A stretch of DNA of 64,000 bases from Paenibacillus sp. HW567 (GCF_000374185.1 NZ_KB910518.1:1544546-1608545); one strand, 5' to 3'; positions 28,018 to 36,540 are shown, counted from the first letter of the stretch. The notes: generated from the letters alone by a model not told the origin. Made by a program: numbers and translations.

Positions 28018-28398
28018 ATGTTAAATGATGATTTTGACCCTTATTGTAAAATATTTTTGGATACCGATTTTGATAGAAATATCGTTCTAGCATCTATTAA
28101 AGAAAATATTGGTGGAGTGTTGGAACGATCAAACATCACAAATGATATCTGTAATCTTGATGTATTAAGAAATGAAGATTTTCATGAGCAAAGACGAAAT
28201 GAATTATCAGACGGATTTTTGTTTTCAAGATATTTAATTGAAATTGAACCCAATGAAGATGTTGGTACAGAAACATATATAACTACAGTGTCACTTTTAC
28301 TCGAAGGTTTATGGAGAGTGGGTTATAAGGCAATAGCATCGTGTGATTTTGAAGAAATGTTACCAAATAAGGGTGGTTACAACATCGATAATAGATAG
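28018..28398 (+). CDS. Immunity-like protein (126 aa)
   Basis: ATG 28018 follows AGAGGTGAG. The acidic, cytosolic protein has a compact alpha/beta pattern (CKIFLDTDFDRNIVLASIKE; ETYITTVSLLLEGLWRVGYK; IASCDFEEMLP). This pattern is common among polymorphic-toxin immunity proteins of Bacilli, but I cannot name the family. It is closed by a terminator of the recurring CAAGGT type. Confidence 0.6.
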   Translation: MLNDDFDPYCKIFLDTDFDRNIVLASIKENIGGVLERSNITNDICNLDVLRNEDFHEQRRNELSDGFLFSRYLIEIEPNEDVGTETYITTVSLLLEGLWRVGYKAIASCDFEEMLPNKGGYNIDNR

Positions 28399-28416
28399 AA
28401 CTGAACCACATTTCTT

Positions 28417-28455
28417 ACCTTGATTAGTTTTCCACTAGTCAAGGTTTCTTTTATT
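28417..28455 (+). terminator. Cassette terminator (ACCTTGA/TCAAGGT type)
   Basis: ACCTTGATTAGT (28417-28428) pairs with ACTAGTCAAGGT (28434-28445), followed by TTCTTTTATT. About 25 bp later comes CAGTGCCAAATGAAT, a degenerate copy of the motif that follows several other cassette terminators. Confidence 0.85.
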
Positions 28456-28659
28456 AGGTTGGGCTCTTCAGTGCCAAATGAATATATCTTTCAACACAAA
28501 TAACCAATGTAATACCCATATTAAGATTTCTCCATTTTGTTGTATGTATATCAAATGCTTTAATTTTGTAACCTTAATAATGCTATTCCGTTGCATAAAA
28601 CAGGTCGATTATGGTTACATGAGTTAAGCACTTCGACCAGTAAAATAAGGAGGACAAAC

Positions 28660-28977
28660 GTGAGTAATTTTACAGTTATATTTACTGATGATACCGAATT
28701 AGCCGAATATGAAGCAGTAAATAAAGGTTATCGGAATGATGTTTTTGTGAAGATTCAAGATGATTATTACAACCTCAGAATATACGACATTATTAGACTG
28801 ACACAGGATTTTGAAAGTGAAGTTAAGGAGTATGGGTACTATTCTACTGAAACTAATTTAGTGTTGGTGACTGAAGTAAACACTGAAAATATCAAGGAAG
28901 TCATTTATCGGCTTTATGATGATGGGTATTTTAAGCATCTTAAACCTGTCGATATTGGAATTCATGGTTTAGCTTAA
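28660..28977 (+). CDS. Immunity-like protein (105 aa)
   Basis: GTG 28660 follows AAGGAGGA (28647-28654) at good spacing; a longer in-frame start upstream lacks a ribosome site. The protein is small and acidic (SNFTVIFTDDTELAEYEAV; VLVTEVNTENIKEVIYRLYD) with a beta-alpha-beta pattern. No toxin precedes it: the upstream 200 bp is noncoding and AT-rich. IS256 inserted directly behind it and separated it from its terminator. Confidence 0.65.
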   Translation: MSNFTVIFTDDTELAEYEAVNKGYRNDVFVKIQDDYYNLRIYDIIRLTQDFESEVKEYGYYSTETNLVLVTEVNTENIKEVIYRLYDDGYFKHLKPVDIGIHGLA

Positions 28978-28985
28978 TGTAACTT

Positions 28986-30344
28986 GGGTCTGTCAATAAT
29001 TTTGTGTAAACTCTTTTAAGCATAGATTCCCCCGAGGGGGAATTTGCGATCTAACGCAAGTGTTGACCGACCCGATCGGGGAAAAAGACCGACAGCTGGA
29101 GCAGCATTTGTCCCCAGTTTTGGACTCGTCCAGTCCATTTTCGAGTGACATCGACGGTGGCCAGATAGAGCATTTTTAGCAGAGCTTCATCGGTAGGAAA
29201 GATGCTCTTTCCTTTGGTTACTTTACGAAGCTGACGGTGGTAGCTCTCGATCATATTCGTGGTGTAGATGAGCTTACGGATCTCAGGCGGGTACTTAAAA
29301 AAGGTAGCGAGTTCGTCCCAATTTGTCCGCCAGGAACGGATAATAAGGGGATATTTCGCTCCCCAAACTTCCTCGAAACGGTCGAGTTCAAGCAAGGCCC
29401 CCTCCTCCGTAGCTGCTTTGTAAATGGGCTTTAAATCGGCAGTCACCTTCTTAATATCTTTGTATGACACGTACCGGGTTGAGCTGCGGATTTGGTGAAT
29501 AATGCACTTCTGAATTTCGGTTTGAGGATAGCAGGCTGCAATGGCTTGGGAGAATCCCGACAGGTTATCCACGCAGATAATAAGGATATCCTGAACTCCG
29601 CGATTCTTGAGTTCATTCAGCACACTCAGCCAGAACTTAGAGGACTCGTTCTCACCGATCCACATGCCCAGCACATCCTTATTTCCATCCAGATCAATAC
29701 CAATGACCATGTAGGCGGCCTTGTTGATAATCGCTCCGTCTTGCTTGACCTTGAAGTGGATTGCATCCAGATAGACGATGGCGTAATCGCCTTGCAGAGG
29801 CCGGTTCTGCCATTCTTTAATGAGAGGAACGATCTTATTCGTCACATTGGATATGAGCGTAGGCGACACCTCAATGCCATACATCTGCCCCAAGTGATCC
29901 TGAATTTCTCTGGTACTAATCCCTTTGGCGTACAGGGCGATGATTTGCTCTTCGATGCCCGTTACGTTCGACTGATGCTTCTTGACGACAAGGGGCTCAA
30001 ACTCACCCAGACGGTCACGTGGGATAGCAATTTCCTGTTCGCCGTACTCACTCACTACCGTTTTACGGCTCTTTCCGTTGCGACTGTTTGGTGTGAGCTT
30101 CGCCTTCACTTCATGCTTTCCGTAGCCTAAGTGAGTATCCATTTCGGCTTCTAGCATCTCCTGAATCGTCTCAGCAAACAGGTCTTTTAAGGCATTCTGT
30201 GCATCTTGTGCGGTCACTAAGTTGTTCTGCTTAATGAATTCCCGAAGTTGCTCTTTTGACCAAAGTCCCATGTGTTCTCCCCAACCTCTCTCTTATTTCC
30301 ATTTTAATGGGTTTGAGAGTTTACACAATATATTTTACAGACTC
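28986..30344 (-). mobile_element. IS256-family insertion sequence with 8-bp target duplication
   Basis: The ends are imperfect inverted repeats: GGGTCTGTCAATAATTTTG at 28986 and, on the other strand, GAGTCTGTAAAATATATTG ending at 30344; both continue with TGTAAACTC. Perfect direct repeats TGTAACTT flank the element at 28978-28985 and 30345-30352. The element is intact and probably recent. Removing it restores an immunity gene followed ~10 bp later by its terminator. Confidence 0.95.
29051..30271 (-). CDS. IS256-family (mutator) transposase
   Basis: This 406-residue protein is the usual length for the family. The DDE triad is visible in IVYLDAIHFKV (first Asp), IICVDNLSGF (second Asp) and YTTNMIESYHRQLR (Glu). 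The C-terminal WGQMLLQLSVFFPDR is also typical. Its single frame is intact, so the element may still be active. It starts at ATG 30271 on the minus strand after AGAGAGG. Confidence 0.97.
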   Translation of the reverse strand: MGLWSKEQLREFIKQNNLVTAQDAQNALKDLFAETIQEMLEAEMDTHLGYGKHEVKAKLTPNSRNGKSRKTVVSEYGEQEIAIPRDRLGEFEPLVVKKHQSNVTGIEEQIIALYAKGISTREIQDHLGQMYGIEVSPTLISNVTNKIVPLIKEWQNRPLQGDYAIVYLDAIHFKVKQDGAIINKAAYMVIGIDLDGNKDVLGMWIGENESSKFWLSVLNELKNRGVQDILIICVDNLSGFSQAIAACYPQTEIQKCIIHQIRSSTRYVSYKDIKKVTADLKPIYKAATEEGALLELDRFEEVWGAKYPLIIRSWRTNWDELATFFKYPPEIRKLIYTTNMIESYHRQLRKVTKGKSIFPTDEALLKMLYLATVDVTRKWTGRVQNWGQMLLQLSVFFPDRVGQHLR

Positions 30345-30353
30345 TGTAACTTC

Positions 30354-30421
30354 GACCTTGAGGGACCAACCTTCAAGGTCTTTCTTTTTCCCACCCAGTG
30401 CCGAATGAATCGGGTGGCACT
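30354..30421 (+). repeat. Inter-cassette repeat: terminator plus second inverted repeat
   Basis: GACCTTGAGG...CCTTCAAGGTC (30354-30380) with TTTCTTTTT is a terminator. It is followed by CCACCCAGTGCCGAATGAAT and CGGGTGG (30391-30417), itself an inverted repeat (CCACCC/GGGTGG). Variants of the pair occur at 31571-31650, 33070-33130 and 37871-37935, and of single parts at 28417, 32450 and 48175. Confidence 0.75.
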
Positions 30422-30639
30422 TCCTGAAGGGACCTAACCTTTATCACGCTGCGCTACCTGACGTTTCTATTCGAGCAGCTACCGCAAACTGGAAGAGTGG
30501 ACTGTCCCGCAAGACTTGGCTCCATTCTTGCCTTGGTCCGCTGATCTTCCTCTGCACTGCCGGGTTGCAACTTCTTAATTTTATTCAGGTTTCAGCCTAC
30601 ATCTTATTAAGGAGGTGTTGGCAGTTTGACGCTTACTTT

Positions 30640-31002
30640 TATAAAAAAAATGAGGCAAAGTATATTGCGGATATTGCTCTGGGAGCTGCTGCAGGAGTCA
30701 GTATGCGTAACCCCACTGTAGGCAAGCAGAGTAAGTTGAGTGGCAAGTCTCAAACAGGATGTAATTGCTTTGTATCTGGCACTAAGGTTCAAACAGACGA
30801 AGGGAAGAAGAATATCGAGGACATTGAAGTCGGGGATAAGGTTTTCTTTAAGGATGAAACGACTGGAGAGGTAGTACGCAAAGAGGTTACGGCTACGTTC
30901 AATCATGAGAAGGATGAGATTTACACGATTCATGTAGGTGGGCAGACGATTGAATCGATATTCAATCATCCGTTCTATGTGAGGAACAAAGCAACACTCT
31001 GA
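30640..31002 (+). pseudogene. Pretoxin HINT-domain fragment
   Basis: The frame contains a short Gly/Ala-rich linker and then GCNCFVSGTKVQTDEGKKN, IEDIEVGDKVFF and HVGGQTIESIFNHPFYV. These are the N-terminal Cys block and the internal blocks of HINT (intein/Hedgehog-type) autoprocessing domains found just before toxin tips. It ends at ATL-stop in the middle of the HINT domain, so the C-terminal block and the toxin are gone. No start codon with a ribosome site fits. It comes from an Rhs variant different from the main protein. Confidence 0.8.
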
Positions 31003-31091
31003 AAAATTAGGACACTGTTTAGAGAATGATGACTAATCAAGGCGGGTTTTCTGAATCCCCTTTCGGTTACTAATTTCAGTGGAGGGATAAG

Positions 31092-31562
31092 ATGGCCAGG
31101 TTAATCGACACGTCAGGTACTATTATTTTGAATCTGTCTTTTCATAATAGAACGAAAATAATCACTAATTATGATGACAAAATCAATAATTGGATACCTA
31201 TTGATTTCGAACTAGCAGTGTATAGTGAAAAATATAATATTTACCCTGAAGTAGACCCGAAACTTAATATGTTTGAAATTGACTTAATGTTTTCAAAATT
31301 AAGGTCATTAATTACTGAGATGCAATTAACTAATAAGTTTAGTAAGGTAGAGATTTCAACATTTGAATTTCTCTACGAATTGGAATTCTATGATCTTGAA
31401 GAAGATGGAAAAATTAAATGTACAGTATGGACATTTGAGGCTATTAGGACAAATGGAGTGATACAAAACTGCCAAAGAGGTTTTAGATTTAATATTGCAT
31501 TAAACTCTTTGATTGAATTTACTGATAACCTTGAGCAAGAATTAAATCACCTATTAAAGTAG
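31092..31562 (+). CDS. Immunity-like protein (156 aa), possibly WapI-like
   Basis: ATG 31092 follows GTGGAGGG. The acidic protein has a beta-rich N-terminus (TIILNLSFHNRTKIITN), a central helical segment (MFEIDLMFSKLRSLITEM) and beta strands (TFEFLYELEFYDLEEDG). The F-x-D...LxxLI..M pattern, followed by strands and a C-terminal helix (LIEFTDNLEQELNHLL), recalls the WapI-type immunity family, but this is a weak resemblance by eye. It follows the HINT fragment, whose toxin has been lost. Confidence 0.6.
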   Translation: MARLIDTSGTIILNLSFHNRTKIITNYDDKINNWIPIDFELAVYSEKYNIYPEVDPKLNMFEIDLMFSKLRSLITEMQLTNKFSKVEISTFEFLYELEFYDLEEDGKIKCTVWTFEAIRTNGVIQNCQRGFRFNIALNSLIEFTDNLEQELNHLLK

Positions 31563-31570
31563 GAAATTGG

Positions 31571-31650
31571 AAGAAGACCTTTAGGCAGTAATCCTCAAGG
31601 TCTTCTTTTTACACCCACCTGGAGCCCAATAAATCGGGCGGCCAGAGATA
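31571..31650 (+). repeat. Inter-cassette repeat
   Basis: AAGAAGACCTTTAGG...CCTCAAGGTCTTCTT (31571-31607) is a long stem with a T-run. It is followed by CACCCACCTGGAGCCCAATA and AATCGGGCGG, a divergent copy of the motif at 30391-30417. A new toxin-tail frame starts right inside its end. Confidence 0.72.
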
Positions 31651-31890
31651 AGCAAACACATATATGAAGAAGTTGCAAAACAAATGAAGGTTCCTGGCAT
31701 TAACCCAAAATTTTACTCACAGTTATTACTTGATGACTTTTCGGGTGCGTTAAAGCAGGCAACAAAAAATGGCATCAAGTATGATAAGCTTATTCGTGCT
31801 GGCAATTGGGAATTCAAATTTAGTCCTCCTAGAGGAGAGGGGCAACTTCCGGTTGTAAAACACGCCCAGTTCAATGGATGGGGTAACTGA
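31642..31890 (+). pseudogene. Truncated toxin tail
   Basis: An open frame from about 31633 (after TAA) runs to TGA 31890 without a ribosome site. It encodes ISKHIYEEVAKQMKVPGINP, then KYDKLIRAGNWEFKFSPPRG and PVVKHAQFNGW. The dense mix of basic and aromatic residues near the end, and the immunity gene right after it, suggest the last ~80 residues of a polymorphic nuclease-like toxin. The Rhs part and pretoxin are absent. Confidence 0.55.
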
Positions 31891-31918
31891 TGAGAATAGG
31901 TACAAAGGGGTGACAGAG

Positions 31919-32434
31919 TTGTTGAAAATTAGTGTGGAAAAGTTGTGCTTGCAGGAAGAAATAACTATTGACCCATATATCCCAATTGATATTAAATGGG
32001 GGACTTGGAATGAAGCCGAGGAAGGTACACATTATTTTAGACTGGGAGACTTCAAAAAATCACTTTTAGAAATTGGAGTGGGTTCAAATACTGGATTGAT
32101 TCGTTCAATAACCCTCGTTGATTCAAATAAGGTAGTTTTGGATTCTGTGGGCAAGGTTAATAACTTAACCAACAATGAACAAGGGATTCTAGTATTTGAT
32201 TTGACACAGATGAAAGAAAAAGGGACATTGGATGTTGAATGTAAGTTAGAGGTGTATATGTTTAGTAATAATTTATTGCTTTCATTTAGGGATGGCGAAG
32301 TAGCTAAATGTATTCATTCTGGTAAAGTTATATTTGGTGTAAACGAATTAGACGAATTATGTTTTATTAAGGTTGGGGGGCTATCAAACGAAGAAACAAT
32401 ACAATTGAATGATTCATTAAGTTTCATGGTGTGA
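31919..32434 (+). CDS. Immunity-like protein (171 aa)
   Basis: The start is set at TTG 31919 (or the next TTG, 31922) after AAAGGGGTGA; an earlier ATG overlaps the toxin tail and has no ribosome site. The protein is beta-rich and acidic (IDIKWGTWNEAEEGTHYFRLG; SITLVDSNKVVLDSVGKV, split here by loops), with no signal or membrane segment. Family not recognised. It pairs with the toxin tail 28 bp upstream. Confidence 0.6.
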   Translation: MLKISVEKLCLQEEITIDPYIPIDIKWGTWNEAEEGTHYFRLGDFKKSLLEIGVGSNTGLIRSITLVDSNKVVLDSVGKVNNLTNNEQGILVFDLTQMKEKGTLDVECKLEVYMFSNNLLLSFRDGEVAKCIHSGKVIFGVNELDELCFIKVGGLSNEETIQLNDSLSFMV

Positions 32435-32449
32435 AAAATACTTTTTGAA

Positions 32450-32630
32450 GGGGCTACCCAGTGCCGAGTGAACTCCATCATTCAATTAGTTCCACATATT
32501 ACCCCAGCAATACCTACACCAAGTTTTTCTGAAATCGGATGTACGAACATTTAAATCGAAAACTATACTATGCGGTAAACTGGCCAATGCATCCGGATCA
32601 TTTACCCGGATAATACCGTGAGGTGGGGAA
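32450..32630 (+). other. Cassette boundary relic with Rhs debris
   Basis: GCTACCCAGTGCCGAGTGAA near 32454-32473 is the post-terminator motif without its hairpin. Further on, CGGATCATTTACCCGGATAA (about 32595-32614) matches the Rhs repeat RIIYPDN of the main gene near 23130. So the gap between two immunity genes contains scraps of an Rhs shell. No gene is present. Confidence 0.5.
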
Positions 32631-33062
32631 TTGGTTAGTGTGGTAATTGAAGAATCTACACTCGAAATAAGCAATCGAAAATCAATTACTGGTGAGGTTT
32701 ATTTCCAATTTGGAGATGCGTTTTTTCCTGATTGTAATTGGAATGATTTTATTGTGGTTATTCTGACTTGGTGGAATAAGTCCATAAAATTACTTGAAAC
32801 TTCATCTGCTGGAACATCACAAGATTTTAATTTCTTGGATGGACCATTCTATGTGCATGGTGTAAAGAAAGATAACTTGCATATCACATTAAGTTTTATT
32901 CGGAGAAATAAGGCTAATTTGGAGGTGATTGCATCACTAGACACGGAAATTGACTCTTTGAAAAAATCAATTGTAAAGGCTTCAAGAAAAGTGCTTAAAG
33001 AGTTGAATGCTAAAAACTGGGTAACTGATGATGTTGAGGATTTAACAAAGCAAATACAATGA
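32631..33062 (+). CDS. Immunity-like protein (143 aa)
   Basis: TTG 32631 follows GAGGTGGGG closely; GTG 32640 is an alternative start. The N-terminal half is beta-rich with several Trp/Phe (VYFQFGDAFFPDCNWNDF; VVILTWWNKSIKLLE), and the C-terminal half is a charged helix (SLKKSIVKASRKVLKELNA). Proteins of this shape follow many polymorphic toxins. The family is not named. No toxin tail precedes it, only Rhs debris. Confidence 0.6.
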   Translation: MVSVVIEESTLEISNRKSITGEVYFQFGDAFFPDCNWNDFIVVILTWWNKSIKLLETSSAGTSQDFNFLDGPFYVHGVKKDNLHITLSFIRRNKANLEVIASLDTEIDSLKKSIVKASRKVLKELNAKNWVTDDVEDLTKQIQ

Positions 33063-33069
33063 TAGATTT

Positions 33070-33130
33070 GACCTTGGGGGTAAAAGTCCTCAAGGTCATT
33101 CTTTTACCCCTACCCAGTGCCGAATGAATG
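33070..33130 (+). repeat. Inter-cassette repeat
   Basis: GACCTTGGGGG...CCTCAAGGTC (33070-33097) followed by ATTCTTTTA is the terminator part. CCTACCCAGTGCCGAATGAA (33109-33128) is almost identical to 30392-30410. Confidence 0.75.
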
Positions 33131-33199
33131 TCGGTTTGTACCCGGGGGACGGACTCTACAATAATTAAAACAGCAATATCTAATGGGGGATGATAAAGA

Positions 33200-33784
33200 T
33201 TGAGCGCAAACTTAAATATTGTTTTATTTTCTATAGATTTTATAGACATTGATCAAATAATTGAAGCTTTGAATGTTTTAGGGTTATCAGTCATGATTCA
33301 AAAAGTTGAAACTATAAAGAATTGGGAATTCGAAAATTTAAGAGAACACGCCTTAAAACTAAGCGCTAAATCACTTAAGGATTTAGTTGATTCTGGTGAT
33401 ATTATTTTAATAAGTGGGTTGATAATCGCAACGTACTATTTTGGAATTATGATTGACAAACTTGAAAATGGTATTTTTGACACAAGGATATCTATAGACA
33501 CAAAATTGATGGAAAATTTAGATAATGGGATTATTAATAGTTTTAATCAAAGTTTTTATGACTCCATTTCAAAAATCGTGCTTTCTGAAAAAATATCAAA
33601 GAATCTCTTACTTGCAACAATGGGAGTAGAATCAGTTATTGAGTATGACAATGTATTTAGAAACATCTTTGAAAATAGCCACAATATAGTGAGGTGGATC
33701 ATTTCCAATGAGGATATGGTTAGTGTGCTTAAAGAAAACGATTATATAGAGAGTGATCGTCTTGTATGGGATAAGAAGTCCTAG
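33200..33784 (+). CDS. Immunity-like protein (194 aa)
   Basis: TTG 33200 follows GGGGGATGATAAAGA. The N-terminus starts with a hydrophobic strand (NLNIVLFSIDFIDIDQIIEAL). A moderately hydrophobic helix lies in the middle (IILISGLIIATYYFGIMI, about residues 70-88), and a mixed C-terminus follows. It could be a peripheral membrane or cytosolic immunity protein. No toxin is left in front of it. No family recognised. Confidence 0.55.
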   Translation: MSANLNIVLFSIDFIDIDQIIEALNVLGLSVMIQKVETIKNWEFENLREHALKLSAKSLKDLVDSGDIILISGLIIATYYFGIMIDKLENGIFDTRISIDTKLMENLDNGIINSFNQSFYDSISKIVLSEKISKNLLLATMGVESVIEYDNVFRNIFENSHNIVRWIISNEDMVSVLKENDYIESDRLVWDKKS

Positions 33785-33891
33785 AATTCATTTGGCCCAT
33801 GGATAACACTCCAGGGTTTCCTTTTTCAACAAGGGCAACTTAACCAACATCATTTCTTTAATCTTAGCCTCCAAGGGTGTCAGTATCGTAA

Positions 33892-34131
33892 ATAGTATCT
33901 CTTGTTGATGTAGTGAAAAGAAAAAAAGTTCAGGGACATAATAATTTTGACCCACATAAGTTAGCATGGCCAAATGGCTCTAATACTTACGATCCTTCAA
34001 CTCGCCGTGTACTTGTGGGCTATATTAAAGATCGACAAATCAGAACGTTTTATAAAGACGACGGTAGAGTTGGCGATCCATTCCAAGCCGCGATTGATCT
34101 TGCAAAATCACTCAGTGGCGGCAAAAAGTGA
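33892..34131 (+). pseudogene. Truncated toxin tail before CPCC immunity gene
   Basis: An open frame from 33892 to TGA 34131 has no ribosome site. It encodes QGHNNFDPHKLAWPNGSNTY and VGYIKDRQIRTFYKDDGR, ending in a Lys-rich tail. The pattern of basic and aromatic residues and the immunity gene 10 bp later indicate the end of a polymorphic toxin whose upstream part was lost. Confidence 0.55.
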
Positions 34132-34141
34132 GGTCGAAAAC

Positions 34142-34690
34142 ATGAATCGAGAAGAAGCAATAGCTGCTATTTTAAAATCAGCGATTGAAGATTTGTCTAA
34201 GGAAGAAAGGGAAGAAATCCTAATTGATTGGTGGGGGATAGACCAGGACGATCCCGAATTCGATAAGTTGCCTGAAATATTACAATCAGAGATGCTCCAA
34301 TTTGATGAACCTCAGAGAGATGCAATGGATGAAGTTTATAATGCGTTGTTATTTGTAGCTTTAAGAAAAAAGTATCTTGGGGTCAGAAATGAGTATTTAT
34401 CGAAGATTGTGTCAGTAATCCTACAGGTTAATCAGGAGGTTGAGGGTTTACAGGAAGAACTTTATAGTTGTCCGTGTTGTGAATTTAAGACACTTCCTAC
34501 AAAAGGTGAATACTATATTTGCCCAGTATGTTATTGGGAAGATGACGGAAACAGAGATCCAAATTATTATAGTTCACCTAACCATATGACTCTAGCTCAG
34601 GCTTGTGATAACTTTATTAAGTTTGGTGCTGTGGATGAGTCTTCGTTACGATTACTTACGTCAGATAGATTTGAATTGTATTGTAAATAG
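34142..34690 (+). CDS. CPCC-type cysteine-rich immunity-like protein
   Basis: ATG 34142 follows GAGGTCGAAAAC. The N-terminal ~110 residues are helical and acidic (AIAAILKSAIEDLSKEEREE). The C-terminal part has two Cys pairs in a rubredoxin-like zinc knuckle (YSCPCCEFKTLPTKGEYYIC, then PVCYWEDDGNRDPN). This is the Cys-rich CPCC domain known as a common partner behind polymorphic toxins. An upstream in-frame ATG is disregarded because it overlaps the toxin tail. The function is inferred from the domain and from its place in the array. Confidence 0.75.
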   Translation: MNREEAIAAILKSAIEDLSKEEREEILIDWWGIDQDDPEFDKLPEILQSEMLQFDEPQRDAMDEVYNALLFVALRKKYLGVRNEYLSKIVSVILQVNQEVEGLQEELYSCPCCEFKTLPTKGEYYICPVCYWEDDGNRDPNYYSSPNHMTLAQACDNFIKFGAVDESSLRLLTSDRFELYCK

Positions 34691-34903
34691 CCGCTTAAAG
34701 AGATAGAGCGGATAGGAGAAGGGTATGGATATTTTATTCGTGGGGAATTAGACGGAAATCTTTTAAATCAGCTTGAACTCTGAATAGGAGTGAGTTTTTT
34801 TGTATGTTGAAAATGAGTTGAAGAGCTGAATAGAATTGCAATACGTGGACGCAATCTGAGCCTATTTTGAAATCGAAAGGAAAAGCGGGGGAAAGGTTAT
34901 TAT
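34691..34903. other. Intergenic with weak terminator
   Basis: GAACTC...GAGTGAGTTTTTTT (34769-34801) is a plausible weak terminator. No gene is present. Confidence 0.4.
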
Positions 34904-35209
34904 ATGAATATTTGGTTTAGAATTTTATGGATTATTTCTGCTTTAATAGGTTTATTTGCTATTGTATGGTCAATATTGGGTACAACGGCAAATTTCCAGA
35001 GAGGACTAGACTTAGTGGGGGCAGTAAATTTAGTCTTTATTGGAGGTCCCGTTTTACTAATCGTTTTGGTATTTGTTGTATTGTTAATTAAAGGGTGGAA
35101 TCCATCTAGTTTAGTGGCTAATGCACTTATTGTTTCTGGTATTGTTATACTTTTTTGTTTTTCGGGCTCAAAACAGAAATCAGTGCTTGACGAAATGAAT
35201 ATCGGATAA
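34904..35209 (+). CDS. Small membrane protein (three TM helices)
   Basis: ATG 34904 follows GGGGGAAAGG. The 101 residues contain three hydrophobic helices: WFRILWIISALIGLFAIVWS, LVFIGGPVLLIVLVFVVLL and ANALIVSGIVILFCF. There is no other motif. In this array it may be an immunity protein for a membrane-acting toxin, but no toxin is adjacent. The ISL3 transposase follows closely. Confidence 0.55.
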   Translation: MNIWFRILWIISALIGLFAIVWSILGTTANFQRGLDLVGAVNLVFIGGPVLLIVLVFVVLLIKGWNPSSLVANALIVSGIVILFCFSGSKQKSVLDEMNIG

Positions 35210-35276
35210 AATTGGAAAAACATCTGCTAATCCTGTATTGTTGTAAGTCCCCACCCACAACAAAAGGAATAGACAG

Positions 35277-36518
35277 ATGCCAACTCAGTATATCAACGAA
35301 CTGCTCGACATACCAGAGCTAAAGATTCACCAACTGTTATCCGTTCATGAGGATGAAGTTCACATAGAAGCCGTGCCGTTAGATGACAAGCAAATCTGCC
35401 CATGCTGCGCTTCGGATCAAGAAGTCATTCGGAAGGGAAGCAATGGTATGCGAACCGTCCGACATCTATCCGTTTTTGAAAAGAAAACCTATCTGCACGT
35501 GCCGACTATTCGCATGTTTTGTAATAGCTGCGAAGCCGGGTTCGTATGGATATATGATTTCGTTGGTCCCAAACAACGTTACAGCAGGCTTCTTCGCTCC
35601 CACACGGTCGAACAGGCTCTTGGATCCACGGCCGCGCATAGCGCCAGGATGCAGCAAGCGCCGGCAAGTACCGTACAACGTATGCATAACGAGGCGGTTC
35701 CTGACGTTAGCGATGCGCTCTACGAACAAGTGTGGGAAGAAGCCAAAGGAACGTCTGAATTGGTTCTGGGTGTCGATGACTTCGCGATCAAGAAAGGTCA
35801 TACGTATAACACCGGCATTCACAACCTTAAAGGCGAGACGATGCTGGACCTGCTGCCGGGCCGAAAGCTGGAAGCCCTGCGGGCGTATGCCCAGGCACAT
35901 CCGGAGTTCCTTCTGCTTCACCCGAAGGCAGTGGTTATGGATCTGGCTCAGGCCTACCACACTTGGATTGGCGAGTGTTTTCCGAAAGCGATTCGCATCG
36001 CAGATCGGTTTCATGTTCACGGTTATGTAATTGAAAGCGTGCAAGAAGTTCGGAAAACCGTTCAGCCTACACTGTCGCCGCGTGCCAAAGCATACCTGAA
36101 AGCGAACCATCGCCTCCTGAATCCGCCTGCCGAAGCGCTGAACGAGGAAAGCAAAAAGAAGTTGGACGCCATACTGAGCTACTCCCCGCTGCTGCGCAGC
36201 GTGTGGGAATGGAAAGAAGCGTTCACGACTTGGTATGATTGCTCGCCTAGCTATGTCGTTGCCATGCTGGGATTTGAGCGTTGGTGTAAGCAAGGCGATC
36301 AGATCGACCACGCCGCCGTCCAAAGTGCGCTAAAGACCATGCGTAATTGGCAAGAGGAGATCGTAAATTACCATCTATGCCGATGGACAAACGCAACCGT
36401 AGAGGGCCGCCACAATCGAATTAAAGCCTTTCAACGCCGCCATTATTTTACAAGGAATCGCAGTCGCTATAAGGCGGGTATTCTGATCGAATGTAACCGC
36501 CATCGGATGTTGTGCTAA
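35277..36518 (+). CDS. ISL3-family transposase
   Basis: This 413-residue protein has an N-terminal zinc-binding region (CPCCASD...CNSCEAGF). The DDE core follows: VLGVDDFAIKKGHTYNTGIH, VVMDLAQAYHTWI with IRIADRFHV, and TNATVEGRHNRIKAFQRRHY. These are hallmark motifs of ISL3 elements. The single intact frame suggests a complete element, but I could not define its inverted repeats or a target duplication. It lies within the immunity array and may have truncated the gene to its right. Confidence 0.93.
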   Translation: MPTQYINELLDIPELKIHQLLSVHEDEVHIEAVPLDDKQICPCCASDQEVIRKGSNGMRTVRHLSVFEKKTYLHVPTIRMFCNSCEAGFVWIYDFVGPKQRYSRLLRSHTVEQALGSTAAHSARMQQAPASTVQRMHNEAVPDVSDALYEQVWEEAKGTSELVLGVDDFAIKKGHTYNTGIHNLKGETMLDLLPGRKLEALRAYAQAHPEFLLLHPKAVVMDLAQAYHTWIGECFPKAIRIADRFHVHGYVIESVQEVRKTVQPTLSPRAKAYLKANHRLLNPPAEALNEESKKKLDAILSYSPLLRSVWEWKEAFTTWYDCSPSYVVAMLGFERWCKQGDQIDHAAVQSALKTMRNWQEEIVNYHLCRWTNATVEGRHNRIKAFQRRHYFTRNRSRYKAGILIECNRHRMLC

Positions 36519-36540
36519 TAATCAAGCACTGATTCTGAGG

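Noticed and set aside
33788..33973. Minus-strand frame LTPLEAKIKEMMLVKLPLL...
   Set aside because: It has no start signal and overlaps the toxin tail 33892-34131, which fits the cassette context better.
35383..36030. 215-codon frame overlapping the ISL3 transposase
   Set aside because: An alternate frame of the transposase, rich in Cys and Arg, with no start signal.
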